Positions 15,348 to 23,503 of a stretch of 54,070 nt of DNA are shown in pieces. This stretch comes from Streptomyces hoynatensis. Lineage in GTDB: Bacteria > Actinomycetota > Actinomycetes > Streptomycetales > Streptomycetaceae. Within the stretch, counting starts at the first letter, position 1, and each line of letters begins with the position of its first letter. Under the pieces are notes generated by a model. That model ran no database searches. It saw only the letters and a program-made list of their open reading frames with translations, and was not told the DNA's origin. The translations under genes were made by a program, and so were the position numbers. The stretch spans positions 1 to 54,070 of the forward strand of contig NZ_RBAL01000032.1 of the NCBI RefSeq assembly GCF_003626535.1, in the 5' to 3' direction.

Positions 15348-16268
15348 ATGGACGTTGCCTCGAAGACGATCGAGTGTTTCGTCACCGTAGCCGAAGAGCT
15401 CAGCTTCACCCGGGCCGCCGAGCGGCTGACGATGTCCCAGCCGGCCATCAGCCGGCAGATCCGCAAGCTGGAAACCGACCTCGGCGTGCACCTTTTCGCA
15501 CGCAACAGCCGCGAGGTGCAGATGACCTCGGTCGGAGCGGCGTTCCTCGAGCCCGCCCGGCAGGTCCTGAGCGCCTGGGAGTCGGCCCAGCGGGCCGCGA
15601 GAACCGCCGCCGCCCAGCACGCCAAGGTGCTGCGCGTCGGCTTCCAGGCGACCGGCGCCGGCCCCCTCACCACGCGGTCCAGGTCGCTGTTCGCCACCCG
15701 CTTCCCGGGGGTGACGGTCGAGCCCAAGCGGCTGGACTGGGCCGGCGAGGTGTCGGCCCTGCGACGGGGCCTCGTCGACGTCGCGTTCATCTGGCTGCCG
15801 GCCGACCTCACCGGCCTGACCGCCGAGGTGGTGTGCCAGGAGCCGCGGGTCGTCGGCATGGCCGCCGACCACCGACTCGCCGGGCAGCGGCAGGTGGAAC
15901 TCGCCGACCTGCGCGGCGAGCCGATGCCCTGGGCACGCCAGGCCCCCAAGAGCTGGATCGACTGGTGGGCCGTCTCGCCCCGCCCGGACGGCTCCGAGCC
16001 GGTGTTCGGCCCGCCCAACGACAACGTCGAGGAACTCCTGGAGTACGTCGCGGCCGGCCCCGGCATCTGCATCGTGCCGCAGTCGATAGCCGAGTACTAC
16101 CCGCGCCCCGGGCTCGTGTGGCTGCCGCTGGTGGACGCGGAGCCGCTGCGGGTGGCGATCGGCTGGCCCACCGCCTCGCGCAACCCGCTCGTCGCCGAAT
16201 TCGCCGCGCTGGTACGCGAGTTGTCCACCGAACAGGAGCCCGTCCGGCCCACCTGCGCTCACGGCTGA
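15348..16268 (+). CDS. LysR-family transcriptional regulator
   Basis: 306 residues from ATG 15348 with GGGG upstream. The N-terminal winged helix is textbook (FVTVAEELSFTRAAERLTMS, SQPAISRQIRKLETDLGVHL), followed by a periplasmic-binding-type effector domain (about 90-295). It probably senses a small molecule and may control the SDR upstream or the cargo operons. The next gene downstream is convergent. Confidence 0.93.
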   Translation: MDVASKTIECFVTVAEELSFTRAAERLTMSQPAISRQIRKLETDLGVHLFARNSREVQMTSVGAAFLEPARQVLSAWESAQRAARTAAAQHAKVLRVGFQATGAGPLTTRSRSLFATRFPGVTVEPKRLDWAGEVSALRRGLVDVAFIWLPADLTGLTAEVVCQEPRVVGMAADHRLAGQRQVELADLRGEPMPWARQAPKSWIDWWAVSPRPDGSEPVFGPPNDNVEELLEYVAAGPGICIVPQSIAEYYPRPGLVWLPLVDAEPLRVAIGWPTASRNPLVAEFAALVRELSTEQEPVRPTCAHG

Positions 16269-16362
16269 GCGGCAGCGCGAGAGCGCACTGACCTGGCCCC
16301 CCGGTCCAGGCCACCGCGCCTCACCTCCCCGGGCCGCGGCAGCCGGGACCGGCCCCTCCCGC

Positions 16363-17067
16363 TCACACGTCCGTGATGCGCAGACCCGCGTGGGCCTTGT
16401 ACCTGCGGTTGATCGACACCAGATTCGCCACCAGCGCCTCGACCTGGTGCGCGTTGCGCAGCCTCCCGGCGAACACGGCCCGCATGCCCGGGACGCGGCC
16501 GATCAGGGCCTGCACGGCGTCGGTGTCCGCCCTGCTGTCCCCCAGGACCAGCACGTCGGTGTTCAGGGTCTCCACCGCCGGGTCGGTCAGCAGGGCGGCG
16601 GAGACGTGGTGGAAGGCCGCCGTCACCCGGGAGCGCGGCAGAAGGGCGGCAGCCTGCTCGGCCGCGCTGCCCTCGGCCGGGCGGATCGCGTAGGCGCCCT
16701 TGGCGTCGAAGCCCAGCGGGTTGACCGCGTCGATCACCAGCTTCCCCGCCAGCTCCTCGCGCAGCGCGCCCAGGGTGGCGGCGTGGCCCTCCCAGGGCAC
16801 CGTCACGATCACGATGTCGCCCTCCCGGGCCGCCTCGGTGTTGCTCGTCCCGGTCACCCCCGGGCCCAGGCCGTCCGCCGTGGCGGCGGCGCGTTCCGCC
16901 TCCCGCGAGCCGAGGACGACCCGCTGGCCCGCCCGGGCCAGCCGGTAGGCCAGGCCCCGCCCCTGCGGCCCGGTGCCGCCCAGGATGCCCACGGTCTGGT
17001 GTGAGACGTCCGCGGTCCGCGCAGTCGGCGACGGCGGGGCCGCGGGGGACGGATCAGTGAAACTCAC
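16363..17067 (-). CDS. F420-dependent NADP reductase (Fno/NpdG type)
   Basis: 234 residues from GTG 17067, with AGGAAGGG upstream; ATG codons about 27 bases further up are possible. The Rossmann motif VGILGGTGPQGRGLAYRLAR, then VLGSREAERA, is characteristic of F420H2:NADP+ oxidoreductases. It moves hydride between NADPH and cofactor F420 and would supply F420H2 to the luciferase-like and PPOX enzymes nearby. It lies downstream of the maltokinase gene, 106 nt away, and may be the last gene of that operon. A triple repeat of a TCGCTCATCAAG-like unit lies just upstream (17090-17120). Confidence 0.9.
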   Translation of the reverse strand: MSFTDPSPAAPPSPTARTADVSHQTVGILGGTGPQGRGLAYRLARAGQRVVLGSREAERAAATADGLGPGVTGTSNTEAAREGDIVIVTVPWEGHAATLGALREELAGKLVIDAVNPLGFDAKGAYAIRPAEGSAAEQAAALLPRSRVTAAFHHVSAALLTDPAVETLNTDVLVLGDSRADTDAVQALIGRVPGMRAVFAGRLRNAHQVEALVANLVSINRRYKAHAGLRITDV

Positions 17068-17173
17068 GGCAACGAATCCCTTCCTGAAGTCGCTCATCAA
17101 GTCGCTCATCACGTCGCTGATCGGGCCGGCCGCCGCCGGGCGGCGGCGCCGGCAGGGCCGGTGGCGCGGACGG

Positions 17174-18607
17174 TCACAGCGGAGACCCGCCCGTCCCGGC
17201 GCCCCGGGAGAGCCGTTCGAGCGCGCGCATCGGCAGGGAGGCCCAGCCCGGGCGATTGCGGATCTCGTAGACCAGTTCGTAGACCGCCTTGTCGACGAGG
17301 TACGCGCGCAGCAGGGCGCCGTGCTCTCGCGGGTCGGCGCCCGCGGCCCTCGCGTAGCCCTCGCAGAACGCCTCCTGGCTGCGGGCGGCCCAGGCACGCG
17401 CCGCCTCCTGAAGGTCCCGGCGTTCCGCGGCGGGCGGCTCGGCGCGCAGCAGTCCGTGATGCGCGGCGTAGTCGAAGGACCGCAGCATGCCCGCGATGTC
17501 CTTGGCGACCGGGTGCAGCGCGCGCCGGTGCGCGAGCGGGCTGTCCGGTTCGCCTTCGAAGTCGATGAGCGACCATCCGGTGCGGGTGCGGAGTGTCTGC
17601 CCCAGGTGCAGATCCCCGTGCAGCCGCTGCGCGAGCACCCCGGGCCCGGAGGCCGCCAGGCCGGCGAACGCCGCCGCGAGCGAGGGGGCGATCGTCCGCA
17701 GGCCGGGGGACAGGCGCACCGCGGCCTCCAGCCGTGCCCGCATCCGCTCGCCGGCCGCCCGCAGGTCCTCCCGCGACAGCCGCGTGGTGGGGGCGGCCTC
17801 GGCGAGGGTGCGGTGCACGGCCGCGACGGCCTCTCCCAGGCGGAACGCCTCCGCCGGGAAGCCGTCGCCCGGGCCCGCGCCGCCCGCAGGCGCCGGTGCG
17901 CCTCCCGCGCCGGCCAGCGCCAGCGCCCAGCCGTCGGCGGCATCCGGAAGGAACCGCTGAAGGATGCCGTAGGTGGCCCTGCCCTCCCCCAGGGGGCCCT
18001 CGAAGTCGCCCAGCAGCGGCGGCACATGGGGCTGGCCCGCCTCGGTGAGCAGGCGCAGCACCTCCGACTCGGGGTTCTCGCCCTGCCGCAGCCTGCGGAA
18101 CACCTTGAGGACCACCTCGTCCCCCAGCACCACCGACGTGTTGCTCTGCTCGCCGGACAGCACCCTGGCCTCGCCGAGGGGGAGCCCGGTGTCGCCGACG
18201 GCCCCGCCACGGCGGAAGGCGACCTCCCCCTGCCCGGGCCGGGTCTTCAGGAGGCCGTCGACCAGGTCCCGCACGATCTGAGGGTCGGCCAGGGCGTCGT
18301 ACACCACGCAGCGCTCGTCCCGGGCGATGAGCGAGTCCTCCAGGCCGGGCGGCAGGCTGTGCCGCATCGCCACGGGGACCAGATAGTGGTCCGGGGCCTC
18401 GACCTGCGAATGGCTCACCCGGACGACCAGAACCTCCGCCCGCCAGGCGGCGCCCGGCACGGCGGCGGCCAGCGGCGTCCGGTGCAGGATCTGCGGGCCC
18501 AGGAACGGCCGTCCCTTGCCGGCGAACCAGCGCCGGCCGGGCAGCCAGGAGGCGAGTCCGCGGCGCAGCGCATCGGCGCGGGCCGGAGGCGGGGCGGTGA
18601 GGGTCAT
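17174..18607 (-). CDS. mak: Maltokinase
   Basis: 477 residues, ATG 18607 overlapping the treS stop. Maltokinase phosphorylates maltose to alpha-maltose 1-phosphate with ATP. The N-terminal cap (1-95) is followed by a kinase fold: SGEQSNTS (151-158) as the nucleotide loop, K168 in the VVLKVF strand, catalytic HGDLHLGQ (330-337) and the metal site IDFEGEP (348-354). Partner of TreS upstream, giving the TreS-Mak pair that feeds GlgE. The length is usual for actinobacterial Pep2/Mak. Confidence 0.93.
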   Translation of the reverse strand: MTLTAPPPARADALRRGLASWLPGRRWFAGKGRPFLGPQILHRTPLAAAVPGAAWRAEVLVVRVSHSQVEAPDHYLVPVAMRHSLPPGLEDSLIARDERCVVYDALADPQIVRDLVDGLLKTRPGQGEVAFRRGGAVGDTGLPLGEARVLSGEQSNTSVVLGDEVVLKVFRRLRQGENPESEVLRLLTEAGQPHVPPLLGDFEGPLGEGRATYGILQRFLPDAADGWALALAGAGGAPAPAGGAGPGDGFPAEAFRLGEAVAAVHRTLAEAAPTTRLSREDLRAAGERMRARLEAAVRLSPGLRTIAPSLAAAFAGLAASGPGVLAQRLHGDLHLGQTLRTRTGWSLIDFEGEPDSPLAHRRALHPVAKDIAGMLRSFDYAAHHGLLRAEPPAAERRDLQEAARAWAARSQEAFCEGYARAAGADPREHGALLRAYLVDKAVYELVYEIRNRPGWASLPMRALERLSRGAGTGGSPL

Positions 18608-20334
18608 GCCGTCTCCTCGGGAGGGTGCAGCGCGAGCCAGTAGAAGCCGTGCCCGGACAGGGTCAGCCGGTAGGGCTCCTCGCCGATGGGCGGGAAGGGC
18701 ACGTTCCCGGTCGCTTCGAAGGGGACCCACGAGCGCAGCCCGGGCAGGTCGAGGGCGACGTGCTGGGGCCGGCCGGAGAGGTTGTTGACGCACAGGACCA
18801 CGTCGCCGCCCTCCGGCGAGTCGAAGCGCCGCAGGAAGGCGAGGACGGCGGGGTTGGGCGAGTCGACCTCGGTCAGGGTGCCGAGGCCGAACGACGGGTG
18901 GCGGTGGCGGACCCGGATCATCCTGCGGGTCCAGTGCAGCAGCGAACTCGGCGTGCTCGTCTGGGCCTCGACGTTGGTGACCTGGTAGCCGTAGACCGGG
19001 TCCATGACGGTCGGCAGGGTGAGCCTGCCGGGGGTGCTGGTGGAGAAGCCCGCGTTGCGGTCCGGGGTCCACTGCATCGGGGTGCGCACGGCGTCGCGGT
19101 CGCACAGCCATATGTTGTCGCCCATGCCGATCTCATCGCCGTAGTAGAGGACGGGCGAGCCGGGCAGGGACAGCAACAGGGCAGTCAGCAGCTCGATCTT
19201 GGAACGGTTGTTGTCGAGCAGGGGGGCGAGCCGGCGGCGGATTCCCACGTTGGCCCGCATACGCGGGTCCTCCGCGTAGACCACGAACATGAAGTCGCGT
19301 TCCTCGTCGGTGACCATCTCCAGGGTCAGCTCGTCGTGGTTGCGCAGGAAGATCCCCCACTGGCATCCCGAGGGGATGGCGGGCGTGCTCGCGAGCGCCT
19401 CGGAGATGGGCAGGCGCGACTCCTGGCGGACCGCCATGAACAGGCGCGGCATGATCGGGAAGTGGAAGGCCATGTGGCACTCGTCGCCGCCGCCGGAGAA
19501 CTCGCCGAAGTAGTCGACGACGTCGTGGGGCAGCTGGTTGGCCTCCGCGAGCAGGACCCGCCCGGGGTACTCGTCGTCGACCACCTTCCGCACCAGCTTG
19601 AGGAAGTCGTGGGTGCGCGGCAGGTTCTCGCAGTTGGTGCCCTCCTGGGCGAAGAGGTAGGGGACGGCGTCCAGGCGGAAGCCGTCGATGCCCAGGTCGA
19701 GCCAGAACCGCAGCACGTCGAGCATGGCGTCCTGGACCCGGGGGTTCTCGTAGTTGAGGTCCGGCTGGTGGGAGAAGAACCGGTGCCAGAAGTACTGCTT
19801 GCGAACGGGATCGAACGTCCAGTTGGAGGTCTCGGTGTCGACGAAGATGATGCGCGCGTCCGGGTACTGTCTGTCGTCGTCGGCCCAGACGTAGTAGTCG
19901 CCGTAGGGGCCGTCCGGGTCGCTGCGGGAGGCCTGGAACCACGGATGCCGGTCGCTCGTGTGGTTCATGACCATGTCAATAATGACTCGCATGCCGCGCT
20001 CGTGCGCCGCGTCCAGGAAGGCCACGAAGTCGTCGATCGTGCCGACCTCGGGATGAACGGCGCGGTAGTCGGACACGTCGTAGCCGTTGTCCCGCAGCGG
20101 CGAGGCGTAGAAGGGCGGCAGCCAAAGACAGTCCACGCCCAGCCACTGCAGGTAGTCGAGCCTGCTGGTCAGGCCCTGCAGGTCGCCGATGCCGTCCCCG
20201 TTGCTGTCCTGGAAGGAACGCACCAGCACCTCGTAGAAGACGGCCCGCTTGAACCATTCGGGCTGCACGGGCGCCGGGCGGGCGCCGGTCGTGTGGCGCT
20301 CCTGGCGGGCCATGGGCCCGGCGGGCCGGGTCAC
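18604..20334 (-). CDS. treS: Trehalose synthase (maltose alpha-D-glucosyltransferase)
   Basis: 576 residues. GTG 20334 is preferred because it overlaps the glgE stop (GTGA); ATG 20313 is an alternative. GH13 enzyme interconverting trehalose and maltose by intramolecular rearrangement. Conserved regions: NGDGIGDLQGLTSRLDYLQW near 45-64, nucleophile D222 (GIDGFRLDAV), acid/base E264 (LLAEANQ), stabiliser D334 (FLRNHDELTLE). Coupled to mak downstream. Confidence 0.95.
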   Translation of the reverse strand: MTRPAGPMARQERHTTGARPAPVQPEWFKRAVFYEVLVRSFQDSNGDGIGDLQGLTSRLDYLQWLGVDCLWLPPFYASPLRDNGYDVSDYRAVHPEVGTIDDFVAFLDAAHERGMRVIIDMVMNHTSDRHPWFQASRSDPDGPYGDYYVWADDDRQYPDARIIFVDTETSNWTFDPVRKQYFWHRFFSHQPDLNYENPRVQDAMLDVLRFWLDLGIDGFRLDAVPYLFAQEGTNCENLPRTHDFLKLVRKVVDDEYPGRVLLAEANQLPHDVVDYFGEFSGGGDECHMAFHFPIMPRLFMAVRQESRLPISEALASTPAIPSGCQWGIFLRNHDELTLEMVTDEERDFMFVVYAEDPRMRANVGIRRRLAPLLDNNRSKIELLTALLLSLPGSPVLYYGDEIGMGDNIWLCDRDAVRTPMQWTPDRNAGFSTSTPGRLTLPTVMDPVYGYQVTNVEAQTSTPSSLLHWTRRMIRVRHRHPSFGLGTLTEVDSPNPAVLAFLRRFDSPEGGDVVLCVNNLSGRPQHVALDLPGLRSWVPFEATGNVPFPPIGEEPYRLTLSGHGFYWLALHPPEETA

Positions 20335-22286
20335 GGCCGGCTCCAGGAGAACACCTGGGCGACCGCGTGCCGCGGATCGAGCTCCACCGGGACCTCGGGC
20401 CCCAGCACGATGCCCGCGCCCGAAAGGAGATCCTCGGCCTTCGTCCCGGCCGCCGCGCCGAGCGCGCCGAGGTCGGGGCGCAGCGTCCCGCGCCGCGTCG
20501 CGGCCGGATCGAGGGACACCACGCACAGCACCGTGTCCCCCGAGGCCGGGTCGGTCTTGGAGTAGGCCAGCAGAGCGTCGTCGTCGACCTCGTGGAACGT
20601 CAGGGTGCGCAGCTGCCCAAGGGCCGGGTGGGTGGCCCGGACGCCGTTGAGGGCGGTGATCCACGCCACCAGCCCGCCGGGGTCGGCCGTGTAGTCGCGG
20701 GGCCGGAGCTCGTACTTCTCGGAGTGCGCGTACTCCTCGCTGCCCGGCCGCACGGGCTCGTTCTCGCCCAGCTCGAAGCCCGAGTAGACGCCCCAGCTCG
20801 GGGAGAGGGTGGCGGCCAGGGCGGCGCGGATCGCGAACGCGGGAGGGGCCGCGTTCGCGAGGTGACCGGGAAGGATGTCGGGGGTGTTGGTGAAGAAGTT
20901 GGGGCGCAGGTAGTGCGCCGAGGCGACGAGCTCGGTCATGTAGTCGACGAGTTCCTGCTTGCCGGTGCGCCAGGTGAAGTACGTGTACGACTGGGTGAAG
21001 CCGGCCTTGGCCAGGCCGTGCAGCACGGGCGGGCGGGTGAACGCCTCGGCGAGGAAGAGGACGTCGGGATCGGTGCCCTTGACGGTCTCGATCAGCCACG
21101 GCCAGAAGTTCGGCGGCTTCGTGTGCGGGTTGTCCACCCGGAAGATCCGCACCCCGCGCGCCGCCCAGAAGCGCACGATGCGCAGGATCTCGGCGTAGAG
21201 CCCCTGCGGGTCGTTGTCGAAGTTGATCGGATGGATGTCCTCGTAGGACTTGGGAGGATTCTCGGCGTGCGCGATGCTGCCGTCGGGCCGGTGGGTGAAC
21301 CACTCGGGATGTTCGCGGACCCAGGGGTGGTCGGGCGCGCACTGGAGCGCCAGGTCGAGAGCTATCTCGAGCCCCGCCTCGCGCGCCGCGGCCACGAAGG
21401 CGTCGAAGTCCGCGAGCGTGCCCAGCTCCGGATGGACGGCGTCGTGCCCGCCGTGCCGGGAGCCCACCGCCCAGGGGGAGCCCACGTCCCCCGGCCCGGC
21501 CCGCAGGGCGTTGTCCCGCCCCTTGCGATTGACCTCGCCGATGGGGTGAATCGGCGGCAGGTAGACGACGTCGAAGCCCATGGCGGCGATCCGCGGCAGC
21601 TCCCGGGCGGCCGTCACGAAGGTGCCGTGCCGCGGCTTCCCGTCCTCGCCGAAGCCGCCCGTGGAACGCGGGAACAGCTCGTACCAGGCCCCGGCCAGGG
21701 CGCGCGGGCGGTCGACCCGCAGGCGGTGCACGCGGCCGCGGGTGCGCAGCTCCCGCAGCGGGTCGGTCTCGAACGACCGGGCCACCTCGGGTGAGCGCAC
21801 CCCCTCCAGCCGCTCCTGCAGGCCGAGCGACGGGTCGCGAAGCCGGGCCGCCGCGGCACGCAGCCGTTCGCGCGTCACACGCACCCGAACCTGCCTGGCC
21901 TGCCGCTCCAGCAGGCGCGCCCCGCTCTCCACGTCGTTGGCGAGCGCGCCCGCGGAGAGACCGGCGCCGGCCTTCGCCTCGACGGCGGCCCGCCACGTCG
22001 CCCAGGGGTCCGCCCAGGCGTCGACGCGGAAGGTCCACACGCCCTCACGGTCGGGCACCACGACGGCCTCCCACCGGTCGAGGCCGGCGTTGACCAAGGT
22101 CATGGGAACGGTCGACGCGGGACCGCCCGACGGCCCCCGCCACACGACGGCGGCCGCCACCGCCTCGTGGCCCTCACGCCAGACCGTCGCCCGCAGCGGA
22201 ACGTGCTCGCCCACCACGGCCTTCGCCGGGAACCGTCCCGTCTCGTCGACGACGGGATGGACGTCCTCGATCGCCAGCCTGCCCAT
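20331..22286 (-). CDS. glgE: GlgE maltosyltransferase
   Basis: 651 residues from ATG 22286 (MGRLAIEDVHPVVD), matching where GlgE proteins normally begin; a longer frame starts at 22343. GlgE transfers maltosyl units from maltose 1-phosphate to linear alpha-1,4-glucan. Carries the family N-terminal beta domain (PAKAVVGEHVPLRATVWREG), a helical insert, and the GH13 barrel with YLPPIHPIGEVNRKGRDN, nucleophile D385 (RIFRVDNPHTKPPNFW) and acid E414 (FLAEAFTRPP). First gene of glgE-treS-mak. No glgB is present here. Confidence 0.95.
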   Translation of the reverse strand: MGRLAIEDVHPVVDETGRFPAKAVVGEHVPLRATVWREGHEAVAAAVVWRGPSGGPASTVPMTLVNAGLDRWEAVVVPDREGVWTFRVDAWADPWATWRAAVEAKAGAGLSAGALANDVESGARLLERQARQVRVRVTRERLRAAAARLRDPSLGLQERLEGVRSPEVARSFETDPLRELRTRGRVHRLRVDRPRALAGAWYELFPRSTGGFGEDGKPRHGTFVTAARELPRIAAMGFDVVYLPPIHPIGEVNRKGRDNALRAGPGDVGSPWAVGSRHGGHDAVHPELGTLADFDAFVAAAREAGLEIALDLALQCAPDHPWVREHPEWFTHRPDGSIAHAENPPKSYEDIHPINFDNDPQGLYAEILRIVRFWAARGVRIFRVDNPHTKPPNFWPWLIETVKGTDPDVLFLAEAFTRPPVLHGLAKAGFTQSYTYFTWRTGKQELVDYMTELVASAHYLRPNFFTNTPDILPGHLANAAPPAFAIRAALAATLSPSWGVYSGFELGENEPVRPGSEEYAHSEKYELRPRDYTADPGGLVAWITALNGVRATHPALGQLRTLTFHEVDDDALLAYSKTDPASGDTVLCVVSLDPAATRRGTLRPDLGALGAAAGTKAEDLLSGAGIVLGPEVPVELDPRHAVAQVFSWSRP

Positions 22287-22639
22287 CACGATGTACCGCC
22301 TGAAGTCGTTTTCAGCACGTAGCCAAGTGTTTTCTTCAAACACCGGGAAAATGCCGGGCGGTCGGTATGCAGAAGTTCATTGCGTCCAGTTGCCGCAGTT
22401 GCGGCGGCTGCTTTTCACCGCGCGGCGACGGCCGTGGAGGGTGGCGCGGGCGGTGCGGGCAATTCCTTTTCCCCGGCGGATGACGATCCCGTCAACTCCG
22501 CGAAGTGGCCCTCCTTTCCGCCCCGCGCATTGGCGGGAAGGCCGCGGGCCCGTTGACTGGAAGCAGTGCGGCCCGGACTGCCGCGTCGTCCGGCGGCCCG
22601 GCCGATCGAGCGTGCTGCCAACCTTCCCGGGAGGGGCTT
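22287..22639. promoter_or_regulatory. Divergent promoter region glgE / DJ-1 operon
   Basis: About 350 bp between divergent operons. The low-GC centre carries an inverted repeat GTGTTT-TCTTC-AAACAC (22327-22343), 41 nt from the glgE start, a good candidate operator. Further right (22440-22620) is GC-rich with no gene of good codon pattern. Exact promoters not identified. Confidence 0.5.
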
Positions 22640-23467
22640 GTGTCCAAGCGCATTCTCATCGTTCTTTCCGAGTACGGGTATTGGGGTGAGGAACTGGTGG
22701 GGCCGCTGGAGCAGTTCGATGCTCGCGGTTACCGCACCACATTCCTGACCCCCACCGGCAAGAGGGCCCGTGCCCTTCCGCCGAGCCTGGACGCCGAATA
22801 CGTCGATCCCCCGCTCGGCCGGTCGGTGACGACGGCCGACATGGCGCGGCGGGCGCGCGAGGTCGACGAATCCGCCCGGCTCGACGATCCGCTCAGCCTG
22901 GCCGACCTGATCCCCGAACGCCCCTACTACAGCGCGCTCAACCACCTGCGGGAGCTGGAGGACTACCACAGGCGGCTCGACGAGGCCCTGGACGGGCTGG
23001 TGGGCAGCTTCGACGCGCTGGTCATCGTCGGGGGCAGCGGCCCGATCGTCGACCTGGCGAACAACGAGCGGCTGCACCAGGTGATTCTCGCCTTCGCCGC
23101 CGCCGACAAGCCGATCCTCGCGGAGTGCTACGGCGTCGCCGCCCTCGCCTTCGCCCGCGACCTGGAGACCCGCACCAGCCTGCTGTGGGGCAAGCACGTG
23201 ACCGGCCACCCCAAGGAGTACGACTACAAGGACGGCACGGGCTTCCTCGGGGTCGACTTCAACATGGGCCCCCCGCCGTACCCGCTGGAGTACATCCTGC
23301 GCGACGCCACCGGACCCGAGGGCGGGTTCCACGGCAACGTCGGCAAGGAGATCTCCGTGATCGTCGACCACCCCTTCGTCACCGCCCGGTCCACACCGGA
23401 TTCGGGCCCCTCGGGGGAACTGCTCGTCGAGGTCCTGGAGAACGGCCTGCGCCGTCACGGCTGGTAG
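22640..23467 (+). CDS. DJ-1/PfpI-family protein (1)
   Basis: 275 residues from GTG 22640, with GGGAGGGG five bases upstream. The fold is recognisable: KRILIVLSEYGYWGEELVGP strand-helix start, DALVIVGGSGPIVDL, and the nucleophile-elbow Cys163 in ILAECYGVAAL. A longer insertion (ADMARRAREVDES) resembles the Hsp31/glyoxalase-III-like branch. Possible roles are hydration of reactive carbonyls or an amidotransferase-type reaction. First gene of an operon of seven; a ThDP enzyme follows after 36 nt. Confidence 0.85.
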   Translation: MSKRILIVLSEYGYWGEELVGPLEQFDARGYRTTFLTPTGKRARALPPSLDAEYVDPPLGRSVTTADMARRAREVDESARLDDPLSLADLIPERPYYSALNHLRELEDYHRRLDEALDGLVGSFDALVIVGGSGPIVDLANNERLHQVILAFAAADKPILAECYGVAALAFARDLETRTSLLWGKHVTGHPKEYDYKDGTGFLGVDFNMGPPPYPLEYILRDATGPEGGFHGNVGKEISVIVDHPFVTARSTPDSGPSGELLVEVLENGLRRHGW

Positions 23468-23503
23468 TCACCGTCCACTCAGGCGTGTGAGGAAGGAGTC
23501 ACC

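Noticed and set aside
13989..16268. Single 759-residue reading joining SDR and LysR regions
   Set aside because: The first part is an out-of-frame shadow of the SDR; only the LysR part from 15348 is real.
18604..22038. A 1144-residue reading covering treS and part of glgE
   Set aside because: It is the treS frame read backwards into the shadow of glgE; the GTGA overlap at 20331-20334 sets the border.
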